A stretch of DNA of 64,000 nt from Homarus americanus (Eukaryota; Arthropoda; Malacostraca; Decapoda; Nephropidae), in NCBI RefSeq assembly GCF_018991925.1, contig NW_024735503.1:4252579-4316578 (forward strand), given 5' to 3'. The translations under genes and the position numbers were made by a program. The notes beneath the pieces were generated by a model. The model saw nothing but the letters and a program-made list of their open reading frames with translations, had not been told where the DNA came from and ran no database searches. Below are positions 43,653-55,523 of this stretch, piece by piece; within the stretch, counting starts at the first letter, position 1; each line of letters begins with the position of its first letter.

Positions 43653-44670
43653 TTGAATCAACACTGATCATCCCACAATACCGACAAATTCCTTTCCTTT
43701 GTTATTGACAAAAATAATGGAGTGGATATGACACACTTTCACTATTATCGAGATATTCATTATTTTCTGCACAATACATGACGGGTGAAGTAAGTAGTGA
43801 TTATTAAACTTAATTATGCCTTTTGGTTATTTCATTGAGATGTGACATTTTTTTTCTGACATACCAGGAATGAAGCTTATTTTTAAAGCTAATTTCTGGT
43901 TGTTTAAATGTGTTATGCAAAATCAAGAGTGAATAATTTGAGTCTTGGAAGTGAAATATCTTGAATGATAATATATCAGCAGTCAGTGACCTTTTTGTTT
44001 CGATGGAAAGATGTCTTTTGTCATAGTGTCTGTCTGTCTGTAGATTATAGTACCTGTAATAGCTTATGTAGAGGATGATAGGGGTGGAGGGTCAGCAGGG
44101 TTAAACTGCATCCCATTAAAAATGGATAACTTTTTTTTTAAGGAAATTATGGATGTGGTCCTGTGTACAGTACTCTAGGCATATGTGTTAGAACAAATGG
44201 GGAACAGTTTTGATCTTTTGGGGTGAATCTTTCCATCATTCTCCACCATAAAACATCATGGATATGCCACTGTTGAATACATGGTATTCCCTCCTTCCTT
44301 GTTTGTTGAATTGTTCAGCTGTTTAATTTTGGAAATAGTTTACTGATAGTTAGAAATAAGTGAACAAACATATCTCAACAACTTGTCAAGGGTTTGTTCT
44401 AAAATTATTAAGACAAGACCTTTAGTACCCGAGGAGTGGATGTTAAGTGGTCAGTAACATACCATTAATGAATTTGGGGAAGTAATACAAATTTCTCGGT
44501 GATTTATGTGTGAAATTTTTTATATTTTCCGAAATTTTCAGAGATAAAAGTCAATGGCTCCCGATAATTGACTTTAGTCCTTTAGTGATATTTTTATCAT
44601 GGCAGCAGTGTTAAAAACATCACAATAGTTTTATAAACCCTTGTATCTAACACTGGTTTATGTTTTACAG

Positions 44671-44689
44671 GTTGAGACAGCAGGACAAG
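44671..44689 (+). other. Candidate 19-nt microexon
   Basis: GTTGAGACAGCAGGACAAG is bracketed by a strong acceptor (TGTTTTACAG) and a strong donor (GTAAGTACAG). It could belong to the candidate gene upstream, but the flanking exons are not established. Confidence 0.15.
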
Positions 44690-45879
44690 GTAAGTACAGT
44701 GAGTCAGTTTACAGATGTAAGGTATCACTATAATAGGCTGCAGGTTTGACACATGGTTATTAATAGTTCCAGGGATTAAAGATACAGTCATGCAATTTTT
44801 AATGTTAATTTCAAGTAAAAAATAAACACATTGAATAAACTTACTGGTATCATTCATAGTTTCACTAAGTGGGGATAGACTTTGAATACTGAGCCTTGCT
44901 TTATCTGGGAGCATATTTTATACTGTAGGTACTGCATGTATCTTATTACACTGGTGACCCTTCAGTACCGGAAACCTCGCAGTGCCAACGTCAGATACTG
45001 AGGTAAATCAAGGCTTGTAACACTGTTAGCTTTAAGGTTAGGTTAGGTCAGGTTAGTTTACAAAGTTTATATTTAATTATAATTATAACTAACACTAGTG
45101 GAGGTAGTGTAGTGCTTGTTTTACACATGGAGGTAAGGTTCATGTTTTTAAACTGCATTTTTTCATGTACTGATGAAGTAAATATGTATTTCTTTCTGTT
45201 AACCTCACATCTCAAGTGTAATTTTAAAGAAGTTAAAGTTCAATTCAACTTTTTCAGTGCAACACAAATAAATTATTCAGGTGCAGGTAAAATATATATT
45301 TATTTCAATACAACATATGCCAACTTTATTTTCAGATGAATATATTGTACAGTACAAATGTATTTCTTCTGTTTAACTTGAATGTTAAGTTTATTTTAGA
45401 CGGAGGTAAGGGTCATGAATTTATTTCAGTACAACACGTAAACTTTTATTTATTTATTTATTTTTTTTCAAATGAAGATAATGTGGTTGGGATGAATTTA
45501 CATCACTATTTTTGGCTCTCTGAAAATATTACAGGTTCCTGTTGTTTAATTACTAATATTTGACTAGAAAATGTTCATTAAGCGATTTATTAACTTACAT
45601 TTTGGCAGTTTTTTTTACATGCGGCGTCAACCATAATTGCTCACAGAAGGAGTAACAGTACATTACATTTTTGTTTTTTAACTTTTACTTGAGTAACTTT
45701 ATGGTTTAAGTACTGGTAATGTAGTTTACTTCGCTACTTTTTTACAAGTTGTCTCCTTATATTTGGAAGTGTCCTCCACGGACTGAATGTGGATAAACCA
45801 ATCAGAACATTACACTTAACCATTATTATTACATTTGATATGAAAATGTCACACATTAATGGTCACTGGTTTAATACTT
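44690..45879. other. AT-rich sequence, no gene called
   Basis: Contains a short GGTTAGGTCAGGTTAG patch (45033-45056) and three similar splice-donor-like GGAGGTAAGG or GCAGGTAAAA words (about 45128, 45283, 45400) in diverged T-rich surroundings. No coding region is recognised. Confidence 0.45.
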
Positions 45880-48765
45880 AGACAGTCCACTTGTTATCAG
45901 TGTACTCCTGAGCTCTGTGTTAGACAGTCCACTTGTTATCAGTGTACTGCTGAGCTCTGTGTTAGACAGTCCACTTGTTATCAGTGTACTCCTGAGCTCT
46001 GTGTTAGACAGTACACTTGTTATCAGTGTACTGCTGAGCTCTGTGTTAGACAGTCCACTTGTTATCAGTGTATTGCTGAGCTCTGTTTTAGACAGTCCAC
46101 TTGTTATCAGTGTACTCCTGAGCTCTGTGTTAGACAGTACACTTGTTATCAGTGTACTGCTGAGCTCTGTGTTAGACAGTTCACTTGTTATCAGTGTACT
46201 GCTGAGCTCTGTGTTAGACAGTCCATTTGTTATCAGTGTACTGCTGAGCTCTGTGTTAGACAGTCCACTTGTTATCAGTGTACTGCTGAGCTCTGTGTTA
46301 GACAGTTCACTTGTTATCAGTGTACTGCTGAGCTCTGTGTTAGACAGTTCACTTGTTATCAGTGTACTGCTGAGCTCTGTGTTAGACAGTTCACTTGTTA
46401 TCAGTGTACTGCTGAGCTCTGTGTTAGACAGTCCACTTGTTATCAGTGTACTGCTGAGCTCTGTGTTAGACAGTCCACTTGTTAGTGTACTGCTGAGCTC
46501 TGTGTTAGACAGTTCACTTGTTATCAGTGTACTGCTGAGCTCTGTGTTAGACAGTCCACTTGTTATCAGTGTACTGCTGAGCTCTGTGTTAGACAGTTCA
46601 CTTGTTATCAGTGTACTGCTGAGCTCTGTGTTAGACAGTCCACTTGTTATCAGTGTACTGCTGAGCTCTGTGTTAGACAGTTCACTTGTTATCAGTGTAC
46701 TGCTGAGCTCTGTGTTAGACAGGTCACTTGTTATCAGTGTACTGCTGAGCTCTGTGTTAGACAGGTCACTTGTTATCAGTGTATTGCTGAGCTCTGTGTT
46801 AGACAGTTCACTTGTTATCAGTGTACTGCTGAGCTCTGTGTTAGACAGTCCACTTGTTATCAGTGTATTGCTGAGCTCTGTGTTAGACAGTCCACTTGTT
46901 ATCAGTGTACTGCTGAGCTCTGTGTTAGACAGGTCACTTGTTATCAGTGTACTGTTGAGCTCTGTGTTAGACAGTTCACTTGTTATCAGTGTACTGCTGA
47001 GCTCTGTGTTAGACAGTCCACTTGTTATCAGTGTACTGCTGAGCTCTGTGTTAGACAGTTCACTTGTTATCAGTGTACTGCTGAGCTCTGTGTTAGACAG
47101 TCCACTTGATATCAGTGTACTGCTGAGCTCTGTGTTAGACAGTCCACTTGTTATCAGTGTACTGCTGAGCTCTGTGTTAGACAGTCCACTTGTTATCAGT
47201 GTACTGCTGAGCTCTGTGTTAGACAGTCCACTTGTTATCAGTGTACTGCTGAGCTCTGTGTTAGACAGTCCACTTGTTATCAGTGTACTGCTGAGCTCTG
47301 TGTTAGACAGTCCACTTGTTATCAGTGTACTGCTGAGCTCTGTGTTAGACAGTCCACTTGTTATCAGTGTACTGCTGAGCTCTGTGTTAGACAGTCCACT
47401 TGTTATCAGTGTACTGCTGAGCTCTGTGTTAGACAGTCCACTTGTTATCAGTGTACTGCTGAGCTCTGTGTTAGACAGATCACTTGTTATCAGTGTACTG
47501 CTGAGCTCTGAGCTCTGTGTTAGACAGTCCACTTGTTATCAGTGTACTGCTGAGCTCTGTGTTAGACAGTCCACTTGTTATCAGTGTACTGCTGAGCTCT
47601 GTGTTAGACAGTCACTTGTTATCAGTGTACTGCTGAGCTCTGTGTTAGACAGTTCACTTGTTATCAGTGTACTGCTGAGCTCTGTGTTAGACAGTCCACT
47701 TGTTATCAGTGTACTGCTGAGCTGTGTGTTAGACAGTTCACTTGTTATCAGTGTACTGCTGAGCTCTGTGTTAGACAGTCCACTTGTTATCAGTGTACTG
47801 CTGAGCTCTGTGTAGGACAGTCCACTTGTTATCATGTACTGCTGAGTGTTAGACAGTCCACTTGTTATCAGTGTACTGCTGAGCTCTGTGTTAGACAGTC
47901 CACTTGTTATCAGTGTACTCCTGAGCTCTGTGTTAGACAGTCCACTTGTTATCAGTGTACTGCTGAGCTCTGTGTTAGACAGTTCACTTGTTATCAGTGT
48001 ACTGCTGAGCTCTGTGTTAGACAGTCCACTTGTTATCAGTGTACTGTTGAGCTCTGTGTTAGACAGTCCACGTGTTATCAGTGTACTGCTGAGCTCTGTG
48101 TTAGACAGTTCAATTGTTATCAGTGTACTGCTGAGCTCTGTGTTAGACTGTCCACTTGTTATCAGTGTACTGCTGAGCTCTGTGTTAGACAGTTCACTTG
48201 TTATCAGTGTACTGCTGAGCTCTGTGTTAGACAGTCCACTTGTTATCAGTGTACTGCTGAGCTCTGTGTTAGACTGTCCACTTGTTATCAGTGTACTGCT
48301 GAGCTCTGTGTTAGACAGTTCACTTGTTATCAGTGTACTGCTGAGCTCTGTGTTAGACATCAGTGTACTGCTGAGCTCTGTAGGTATGTGCTAGACAGTC
48401 CACTTGTTATCAGTGTACTGCTGAGCTCTGTAAGTTAGACAGTCCACTTGTTATCAGTGTACTGCTGAGCTCTGTGTTAGACAGTTCACTTGTTATCAGT
48501 GTACTGCTGAGCTCTGTAGGTGTGTTAGACAGTTCACTTGTTATCAGTGTACTGCTGAGCTCTGTAGGTGTGTTAGACAGTTCACTTGTTATCAGTGTAC
48601 TGTTGAGCTATGTGTTAGACAGATCACTTGTTATCAGCGTACGCCTGAGCTCTGTAGGAATGTGTTAGACAGATCACTTGTTATCAGCGTACGGCTGAGC
48701 TCTGTAGGAATGTGCTAGACAGTTCACTTGTTATCCGTGTAATTCTGAGCTCTGTAGGTATGTGA
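45880..48765. repeat. 42-bp minisatellite (about 68 copies)
   Basis: Tandem array of a unit containing CAGTCCACTTGTTATCAGTG then TACTGCTGAGCTCTGTGTTAGA. Because 42 is a multiple of three and the unit has no stop in several frames, long open frames appear on both strands: 632 codons (LDSPLVISVLLSSV heptads) on plus, 553 codons (LSNTELSSTLITSG) on minus. Units differ mainly at the CAGTCCAC/CAGTTCAC/CAGGTCAC position. Indels that are not multiples of three (e.g. near 47609 and 47835) show that no frame is maintained. The right end decays into longer variants with inserted GTAGGTGTG. Confidence 0.97.
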
Positions 48766-49050
48766 TCATGTACAGTACTCAACTTTACTTTGGTATGTGG
48801 TGACCTTTTTTTCTTATTTATTACTTGTACATTTTCAATTTTAATGATGTGATTTGTACAGTCCAATGTTATTGATTTTTTGTGTATTTATTTTTTGTTA
48901 TTTTGTGCTCCAATTTTTGCTGGCCTTATTAGTGTATTGCAAATAGAAATTTTTAAATGTTTGGTAAACTTAACTGATTTAGTTTTTGTCACTCGAAGTT
49001 ATGTGTTTTATTGTTAGGCGGTTTATTTGGACTAAATATGAAACCATATA
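48766..49050. other. AT-rich spacer
   Basis: T-rich unassigned sequence with no feature. Confidence 0.5.
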
Positions 49051-49151
49051 CCTGTACTGTACTGTACTGTACTGTACTGTACTGTACTGTACTGGACTGT
49101 AGTGTAGTGTACTGTACTGTTCTGTTCTGTAGTGTACTGTACTGTACTGTC
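49051..49151. repeat. (TACTG)n pentanucleotide repeat
   Basis: About 20 copies of TACTG with TTCTG, TAGTG and TGGAC variants. Confidence 0.95.
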
Positions 49152-50223
49152 TTCCTTGTGTTTTTGTACACTAATTAATTTTTTGTGACCTTGTTAGTTA
49201 TACACTACAATTTTTTATTTCCTTTTGTACTTTTTACTGTTTTGCAAACTTAAATTTTTTAAATTTAAAATTTTATATGAACTCATTAAGTTTTTGTCTC
49301 TCGAAATTATGTGTTTTAATGTAATGCCGTTTTATTTGGACAATATTTGAAGTTTTGTAAATTCTACCTTATGTTTTTGCAAATATTTTTCTCATTACAT
49401 TTAATAACTAACTACAAGTCAGGTGCAAATAATTTACCTTAGCCACTTGTTAAGCCTCATTGACAAACATTTCGAAGGAACCACCAAACTTTGTGAGACT
49501 ACAGTTGAGGTGACAAGAACCACGACCTCACGGGGTAGGGTTACTGACACTAACACGAGATTAAACTGGGGTGGGTAGGGAGGATAGTATGGGTGTTGGA
49601 AGTAGTGAGTAATGGTCATTGAGAAAGGAATGTTTTCATTATCACTGGTGACTTCTTACTGACAACATCTTCCATCTGGGTAGGAGACGTAAGGTTTTAT
49701 AAGGTGAGGTAAGGAAAACCATTCTTTACTGTGAAACTTCAACAGTAGGCATTATTGAAGTTTACTATTAATCAGTTTATATTGAATCCTGTGAACTCCT
49801 TTATGTAAATAGACTAATAGACTGCATGCAACTGCTGACTAAGGGCAAAACGGTATAGAACTATATTGAAGGGGAACACCAGGGATTTGACAAACTCTTT
49901 ATTTTGAGTATTGACTTGTTTAATACACCCAGGCAACGTTTCAGAACATCACGTATTGCATCCTCAGAGTAGAGCCTAAAAGGACAAAGTTCTATTATTG
50001 AACATTGAATGAAAAATATCAACAATTCATCAATAAATACAAAGTTGGGATAAAAACAAAGGGCAAGTTAATAGATCGACGGAAAAAGTTAAAATTATTC
50101 TACTCATCAGCGTGGCTGGTGAGGTGGAGCCACACTCTTGACCTGGCTACATGAAGTGCTGTCGCTACTCCTGGTACAGTACACTATAGGGTAAGGTTGA
50201 CCACATATTCCAGTACTTTGTGC
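49152..50223. other. Unassigned sequence
   Basis: No gene, RNA or transposon was recognised. Confidence 0.5.
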
Positions 50224-50895
50224 AACACTGCTTACAGGCACTAGACTGTTGATTTACAGGCACTAGACTGTTGATTTACAGGCACTAGACTATAGACTTA
50301 CAGGCACTAGACTGTTGATTTACAGGCACTAGACTGTTGATTTACAGGCACTAGACTGTAGACTTACAGACAGTAGACTGTAGACTTACAGACACAAGAC
50401 TGTTGACTTACAGGCACTAGACTGTTGATTTACAGGCACTAGACTGTAGACTTACAGACACTAGACTGTAGACTTACAGACACAAAACTATTGACTTACA
50501 GGCACTAGACTGTAGACTTACAGACACTAGACTGTTGACTTACAGGCACTAGACTGTAGACTTACAGGCACTAGACTGTAGACTTACAGACACAAGACTG
50601 TTGACTTACAGGCACTAGACTGTTTATTTACAGGCACTAGACTGTAGACTTACAGACACAAGACTGTTGACTTACAGGCACTAGACTGTTGACTTACAGA
50701 CACTAGACTGTTGACTTACAGGCACTAGACTGTAGACTTACAGGCACTAGACTGTTGACTTACAGGCACTAGACTGTAGACTTACAGACACTAGACTGTT
50801 GACTTACAGACACTAGACTGTTGACTTACAAACACTAGACTGTTAACTTACAGACACTAGACTGTTGACTTACAGACACTAGACTGTTGACTTAA
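50224..50895. repeat. 22-bp minisatellite, left part (about 30 copies)
   Basis: Unit begins ACTTACAGACACTAGACTG. Variants alternate GTTG/GTAG and GACAC/GGCAC. The array is interrupted at 50895 by a retrotransposon and resumes at 52745. Confidence 0.96.
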
Positions 50896-52744
50896 AGAAC
50901 TCTGTGGACTAAACAATAAGACACACCCCCTCCCCTTCCTTAGCCATCGTACTAATGTTGACGCAGCTGAGCAAACAAATAACCATTTCGCTACTATATG
51001 CCAGACGCTCCCACGGCTTGACACAACCACTCTCCCTGCTTACATACCAGCCCCCCTTCCCACTGACTTAGTAGAAGAATTTGACGTAGCAAAACGCCTG
51101 GACAAACTAAAATTAAAACGCTCTACCACCCCCATTGACTTACCAATGAAACTCTTCAAGGAGTTCTCCCCGGAGCTTGCTAAACCCCTCTGCTCCATCA
51201 TCAATGCTTCTCTCAGTCAAGCCAGATGCCCAGCTGACTGGAAGACCTCTTATGTATCACCAGTGCCCAAGTCAACCAGCCCACAATCCTTAAATCAGCT
51301 ACGACCTATTGCAATCACCCCAATACCCAGCCTAATCTGAAAGTTTTGTGTTCGACTGGGCTTATGCTGATATTGCAGGAGTCGTAGACCCTCAGCAATT
51401 TGGCAACATGAAAACTTCCTCCACCACTCACTGTCTTGTCAGCTTTCTCGATTACATATACCGCCATCTCGAGAAACGAAAAACGTCTGTAGCTGTCGCC
51501 TTCATTGATTTCACTAAAGCGTTCGACCTAGTCGACCACAATATAATCATCAACAAAGCTATTGACCTCGGGCTTCGGAGAAGTCTTATACCATGGCTTA
51601 CAGACTTCCTCAGTGACCGACGCCAAGCTGTACGCTTCCGAGGGGCTGTCTCCACCTTTCAGTCACTCACCTGTGGCGTCCCCAAGGCACCAAGATGGGA
51701 CCACTCTGCTTCCTTATGCTCATCAATGATGCCCTAAGAGAAACCCCTGCTCGCTGGAAATATGTCGACGACTCCACCATTGGGATCAGCGTCAACAATT
51801 CTGCTCCCAACTATACCGCCCTTCAGGATTTATTGAACAGTCTCCAAAACTGGGCCACCAACAACCATGTCACCATCAACCATACCAAGACCATGGTTAT
51901 GCACATCAACCTCTCCTCCGACATTGTCCCACCTCCTTCCATTACTTTAGGTCCGAACACACTCCAGGTTGTAGATTCCACGAAGCTCCTCGGCGTCACC
52001 ATAGACAACAAACTAAATTGGAAACCACACGTCAGTGAAGTTGTCAAATCCTCCAGTTTCCGTCTCCACCTCCTCCGCCGACTCAAGTCCCTCGGAGTTC
52101 CTGCACACGAGCTCCCTCAGTGTTTACACAACATTCATACTTCCCAAGCTCACCTATGCCTCCCCACCTGGTCTTCCTCCCTAAATGCCACACAACGTAA
52201 ACACCTAGAAAAAGTGCAAAAGAGGGCATGCAAGATTATTCTCTCCCCTTCCTACTCCACATATCAAGAAGCGCTCAACACACTGACCCTTTCGACTCTC
52301 ACTGACCATCACCACGACCTCATCTGCAAATTTGGTAAGAAGCTTCTACACCATCCCCGACACCGGCTCCTACTACCACCTGAGATCCCTAGCCCGAGAA
52401 TTGCTGTTCGACACCACAACCGCATCCAGCCCATACGTGCACGAACTGATCGCTATAAGAACAGCCCAGTCCCAACCATTGTAAAAATTATCAATAACTT
52501 GTAATAAACCAGTGTATTCACTCCCAGTAAACACTACTCCTTGCACTGTCACTATGTTGAAATGAACTGTAGTTTGAGCTTTTCCCCATCTAGTTATTAT
52601 ATGTCTTATTTGTGTCACTTATGTTACTTGTATATTATTTGTAATTCGTAACCCATTCCCCAAATATGTAACTGTATATTTTCAGCCTTCTGGCTGCCAA
52701 GCTCTTTCAATAAACCGTTAATTATTATTATTATTATTATTATT
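50896..52744 (+). mobile_element. Jockey-like non-LTR retrotransposon (family C, copy C3) inserted in a minisatellite
   Basis: About 1.85 kb, plus strand, flanked on both sides by the same 22-bp array. The 3' end has AATAAACCGTTA and an (ATT)n tail (52720-52742), as in C1 and C2. It starts upstream of the RT fingers and is 5' truncated. The left array ends ...ACTTA and the right resumes (A)CACTAG, so only about 4 bp of the unit are missing and no target-site duplication is evident. Confidence 0.93.
51146..52504 (+). pseudogene. Broken reverse transcriptase of element C3
   Basis: Blocks: 51146-51340 (MKLFKEFSPELAKPL; fingers ADWKTSYVSPVPKS and LNQLRPIAITPI), 51348-51737 (motif A AFIDFTKAFDLVDHN, LTDFLSDRRQAVRF, CGVPK) and 51695-52504 (MGPLCFLMLINDALR, catalytic YVDD in RWKYVDDSTIG, KLLGVTIDNKLNWKPHV, end IVKIINNL). 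Breaks lie near 51340 (stop then shift) and near 51690 (frameshift in motif B), and a further change near 52115 alters the LPKLTYASPAW region. The YVDD box is intact, unlike copy C1. The APE endonuclease is absent. Confidence 0.88.
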
Positions 52745-54962
52745 ACACTAGACTGTTGACTTACTGACACTAGACTGTTGACTTACTGACACTAGACTGT
52801 AGACTTATAGATACTAGACTGTTGACTTACAAACACTAGACTGTTGACTTACAGACACTAGACTGCTGACTTACAGACACTAGACTGTTGACTTACAGGC
52901 ACTAGACTGTAGACTTACAGACACTAGACTGTTGACTTATAGACACTAGACTGTAGACTTACTGACACTAGACTGTTGACTTACAGACACTATACTGTAG
53001 ACTTATAGATACTAGACTGTTGACTTATAGACACTAGACTGTAGACTTACTGACACTAGACTGTAGACTTACTGACACTAGACTGTAGACTTACAGACAC
53101 TAGACTGTTGACTTATAGACACTAGACTGTAGACTTACTGACACTAGACTGTTGACTTACAAACACTAGACTGTTGACTTACAGACACTAGACTGCTGAC
53201 TTACAGACACTAGACTGTTGACTTACAGGCACTAGACTGTAGACTTACAGACACTAGACTGTTGACTTACAGACACTAGACTGTAGACTTACAGACACTA
53301 GACTGTTGACTTACAGACACTAGACTGTTGACTTACAGACACTAGACTGTTGACTTACAAACACTAGACTGTTGACTTACAGACACTAGACTGTTGACTT
53401 ACAGGCACTAGACTGTTGACTTACAGACACTAGACTGTTGACTTACAGGCACAAGACTGTTGATTTACAGACACTAGACTGTTGACTTACAAACACTAGA
53501 CTGTTGACTTACAGGCACTAGACTGTTGACTTACAGACACTAGACTGTTGACTTACAGTCACTCGACTGTTGACTTACAAACACTAGACTGTTGACTTAC
53601 AGGTACTAAACTGTTGACTTACAGGCACTAGACTGTTGACTTACAGGCACTAGACTGTTGACTTACAGACACTAAACTGTTGACTTACAGGCACTAGACT
53701 GTTGACTTACAGACACTAGACTGTTGACTTACAGACACTAGACTGTTAACTTAAGCTAGACTGTTGACTTAAGCTAGACTGTTGACTTACAGACACTAGA
53801 CTGTTGACTTACAGTCACTCGACTGTTGACTTACAAACACTAGACTGTTGACTTACAGACACTAGACTGTTGACTTACAGTCACTCGACTGTTGACTTAC
53901 AGGCACTAAACTGTTGACTTACAGGCACTAGACTGTTGACTTACAGGCACTAGACTGTTGACTTACAGACACTAAACTGTTGACTTACAGGCACTAGACT
54001 GTTGACTTACAGACACTAGACTGTTGGACTTACAGACACTAGACTGTTGACTTACAGACACTAGACTGTTAACTTGCCAGACTGTTGACTTAAGCTAGAC
54101 TGTTGGACTTACAGACACTAGACTGCTGTTAACAGACTGTTGACTTGACACTAGACTGTTGACTTAAGCTAGACTGTTGACTTACAGACACTAGACTGTT
54201 GACACTTGACTGTTGACTTAGAGACACCAGACTTGACTTAAGCTAGACTGTTGACTTACAGACACTAGACTGTTGACTTATAGACACTAGACTGTTGACT
54301 TACAGCAAGACTGTTGACTTAGAGACACTAGACTGTTGACTTAAGCTAGACTGTTGACTTACAGACACTAGACTGTTGACTTATAGACACTAGACTGTTG
54401 ACTTACAGCAAGACTGTTGACTACAGGCTAGACTGTTGACTTGCCAGGCTGTTGACTTGCCAGACTGTTGACTTACAGACACTAGACTGTTGACTTACAG
54501 GCACTAGACTGTCGACTTACAGGCTAGACTGTTGACTTACAGACACTAGACTGTTGAATTACAGACACTAGACTGTTGGACTTATAGGCAGACTGTTGAC
54601 TTAAGCTAGACTGTTGACTTACAGACACTAGACTGTTGACTTATAGACACTAGACTGTTGACTTACAGCTAGAGTGTTGACTTACAGGCTAGACTGTTGA
54701 TTTAAGCTAGACTGTTGACTTAAGCTAGACTGTTGACTTACAGACACTAGACTGTTGACTTATAGACACTAGACTGTTGATTTACAGCTAGAGTGTTGAC
54801 TTACAGGCTAGACTGTTGACTTAAGCTAGACTGTTGACTTAAGCTAGACTGTTGACTTACATACACTAGACTGTTGACTTACAGCTAGAGTGTTGACTTA
54901 CAGGCTAGACTGTTGACTTAAGCTAGACTGTTGACTTACAGACACTAGACTGTTGACTTAGG
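52745..54962. repeat. 22-bp minisatellite, right part (about 100 units)
   Basis: Same unit as 50224-50895. From about 53750 the array mixes 22-bp units with a shorter 18-bp variant (ACTTAAGCTAGACTGTTG) and further truncated forms, so homogenisation decreases towards the right end. Confidence 0.96.
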
Positions 54963-55098
54963 AGATAGGCTTCTAACTTAGAGGACTGAGCAGGTAACTT
55001 ATACGATCCTGAGGTCATCGCTGACGAGCAGATAACGATAACACAAACCAGCGTCATATCTTATCAACAGATTATAATCATTGTGAAAGGTTTCAGTC

Positions 55099-55160
55099 AC
55101 CACCACCACCACCACCACCACCACCACCACCACCACCACCACCACCACCACCACCACCAG
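55099..55160. repeat. (CAC)n microsatellite
   Basis: About 20 CAC triplets. The poly-His open frame it creates is not a gene. Confidence 0.95.
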
Positions 55161-55253
55161 CTAATGTATGACGTTTGGGCCATGGCTCAACCTGATATAC
55201 GTATACATAACAACATAATAATCAGATGTGAGAAATATCATTGTTTATTTGAT

Positions 55254-55490
55254 AACCTAACCTAACCTAACTTAATCTATCTTGTACCAACCTAACCTGT
55301 ATACTAACTTAGCCTAACCTAACTTAAGCTGCCTTAACCTAATATAACCTAAAGTAACTTGTACCAACCTAACCTGTATACTAACTTAGCCTAACCTAAC
55401 TTAAGCTGCCTTAACCTTATATAACCTAAAGTAACTTGTACCAACCTAACCTAATTTAACCTTACTTAATCTGGCCTAATTTAACCAGTC
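55254..55490. repeat. CCTAA-type pentamer block with a 77-bp tandem unit
   Basis: CCTAACCTAA words dominate. Within the block a higher-order unit of 77 bp starting CTTGTACCAACCTAAC recurs at 55281, 55358 and 55435. This is degenerate interstitial TTAGG-type DNA. Confidence 0.85.
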
Positions 55491-55523
55491 GTAAGGGGAT
55501 TGTATTTACAGTCAGGAAATTTT

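Noticed and set aside
45112..45563. Two short plus-strand ORFs rich in Phe, Tyr and Asn
   Set aside because: Composition follows the local AT richness and no motif or splice-supported extension is visible.
45917..47815. A 632-codon plus-strand protein and a 553-codon minus-strand protein of 14-residue repeats
   Set aside because: Both are translations of one 42-bp minisatellite with no stops in several frames. Unit-length changes not divisible by three break any single frame, and no start context or unique domain is present.
45880..54962. CRISPR-like arrays
   Set aside because: Repeats are directly adjacent with no unique spacers, no cas genes are present and the context is eukaryotic.
55083..55265. 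Poly-histidine ORF
   Set aside because: Produced by a (CAC)n microsatellite; the flanking residues have no family signature.
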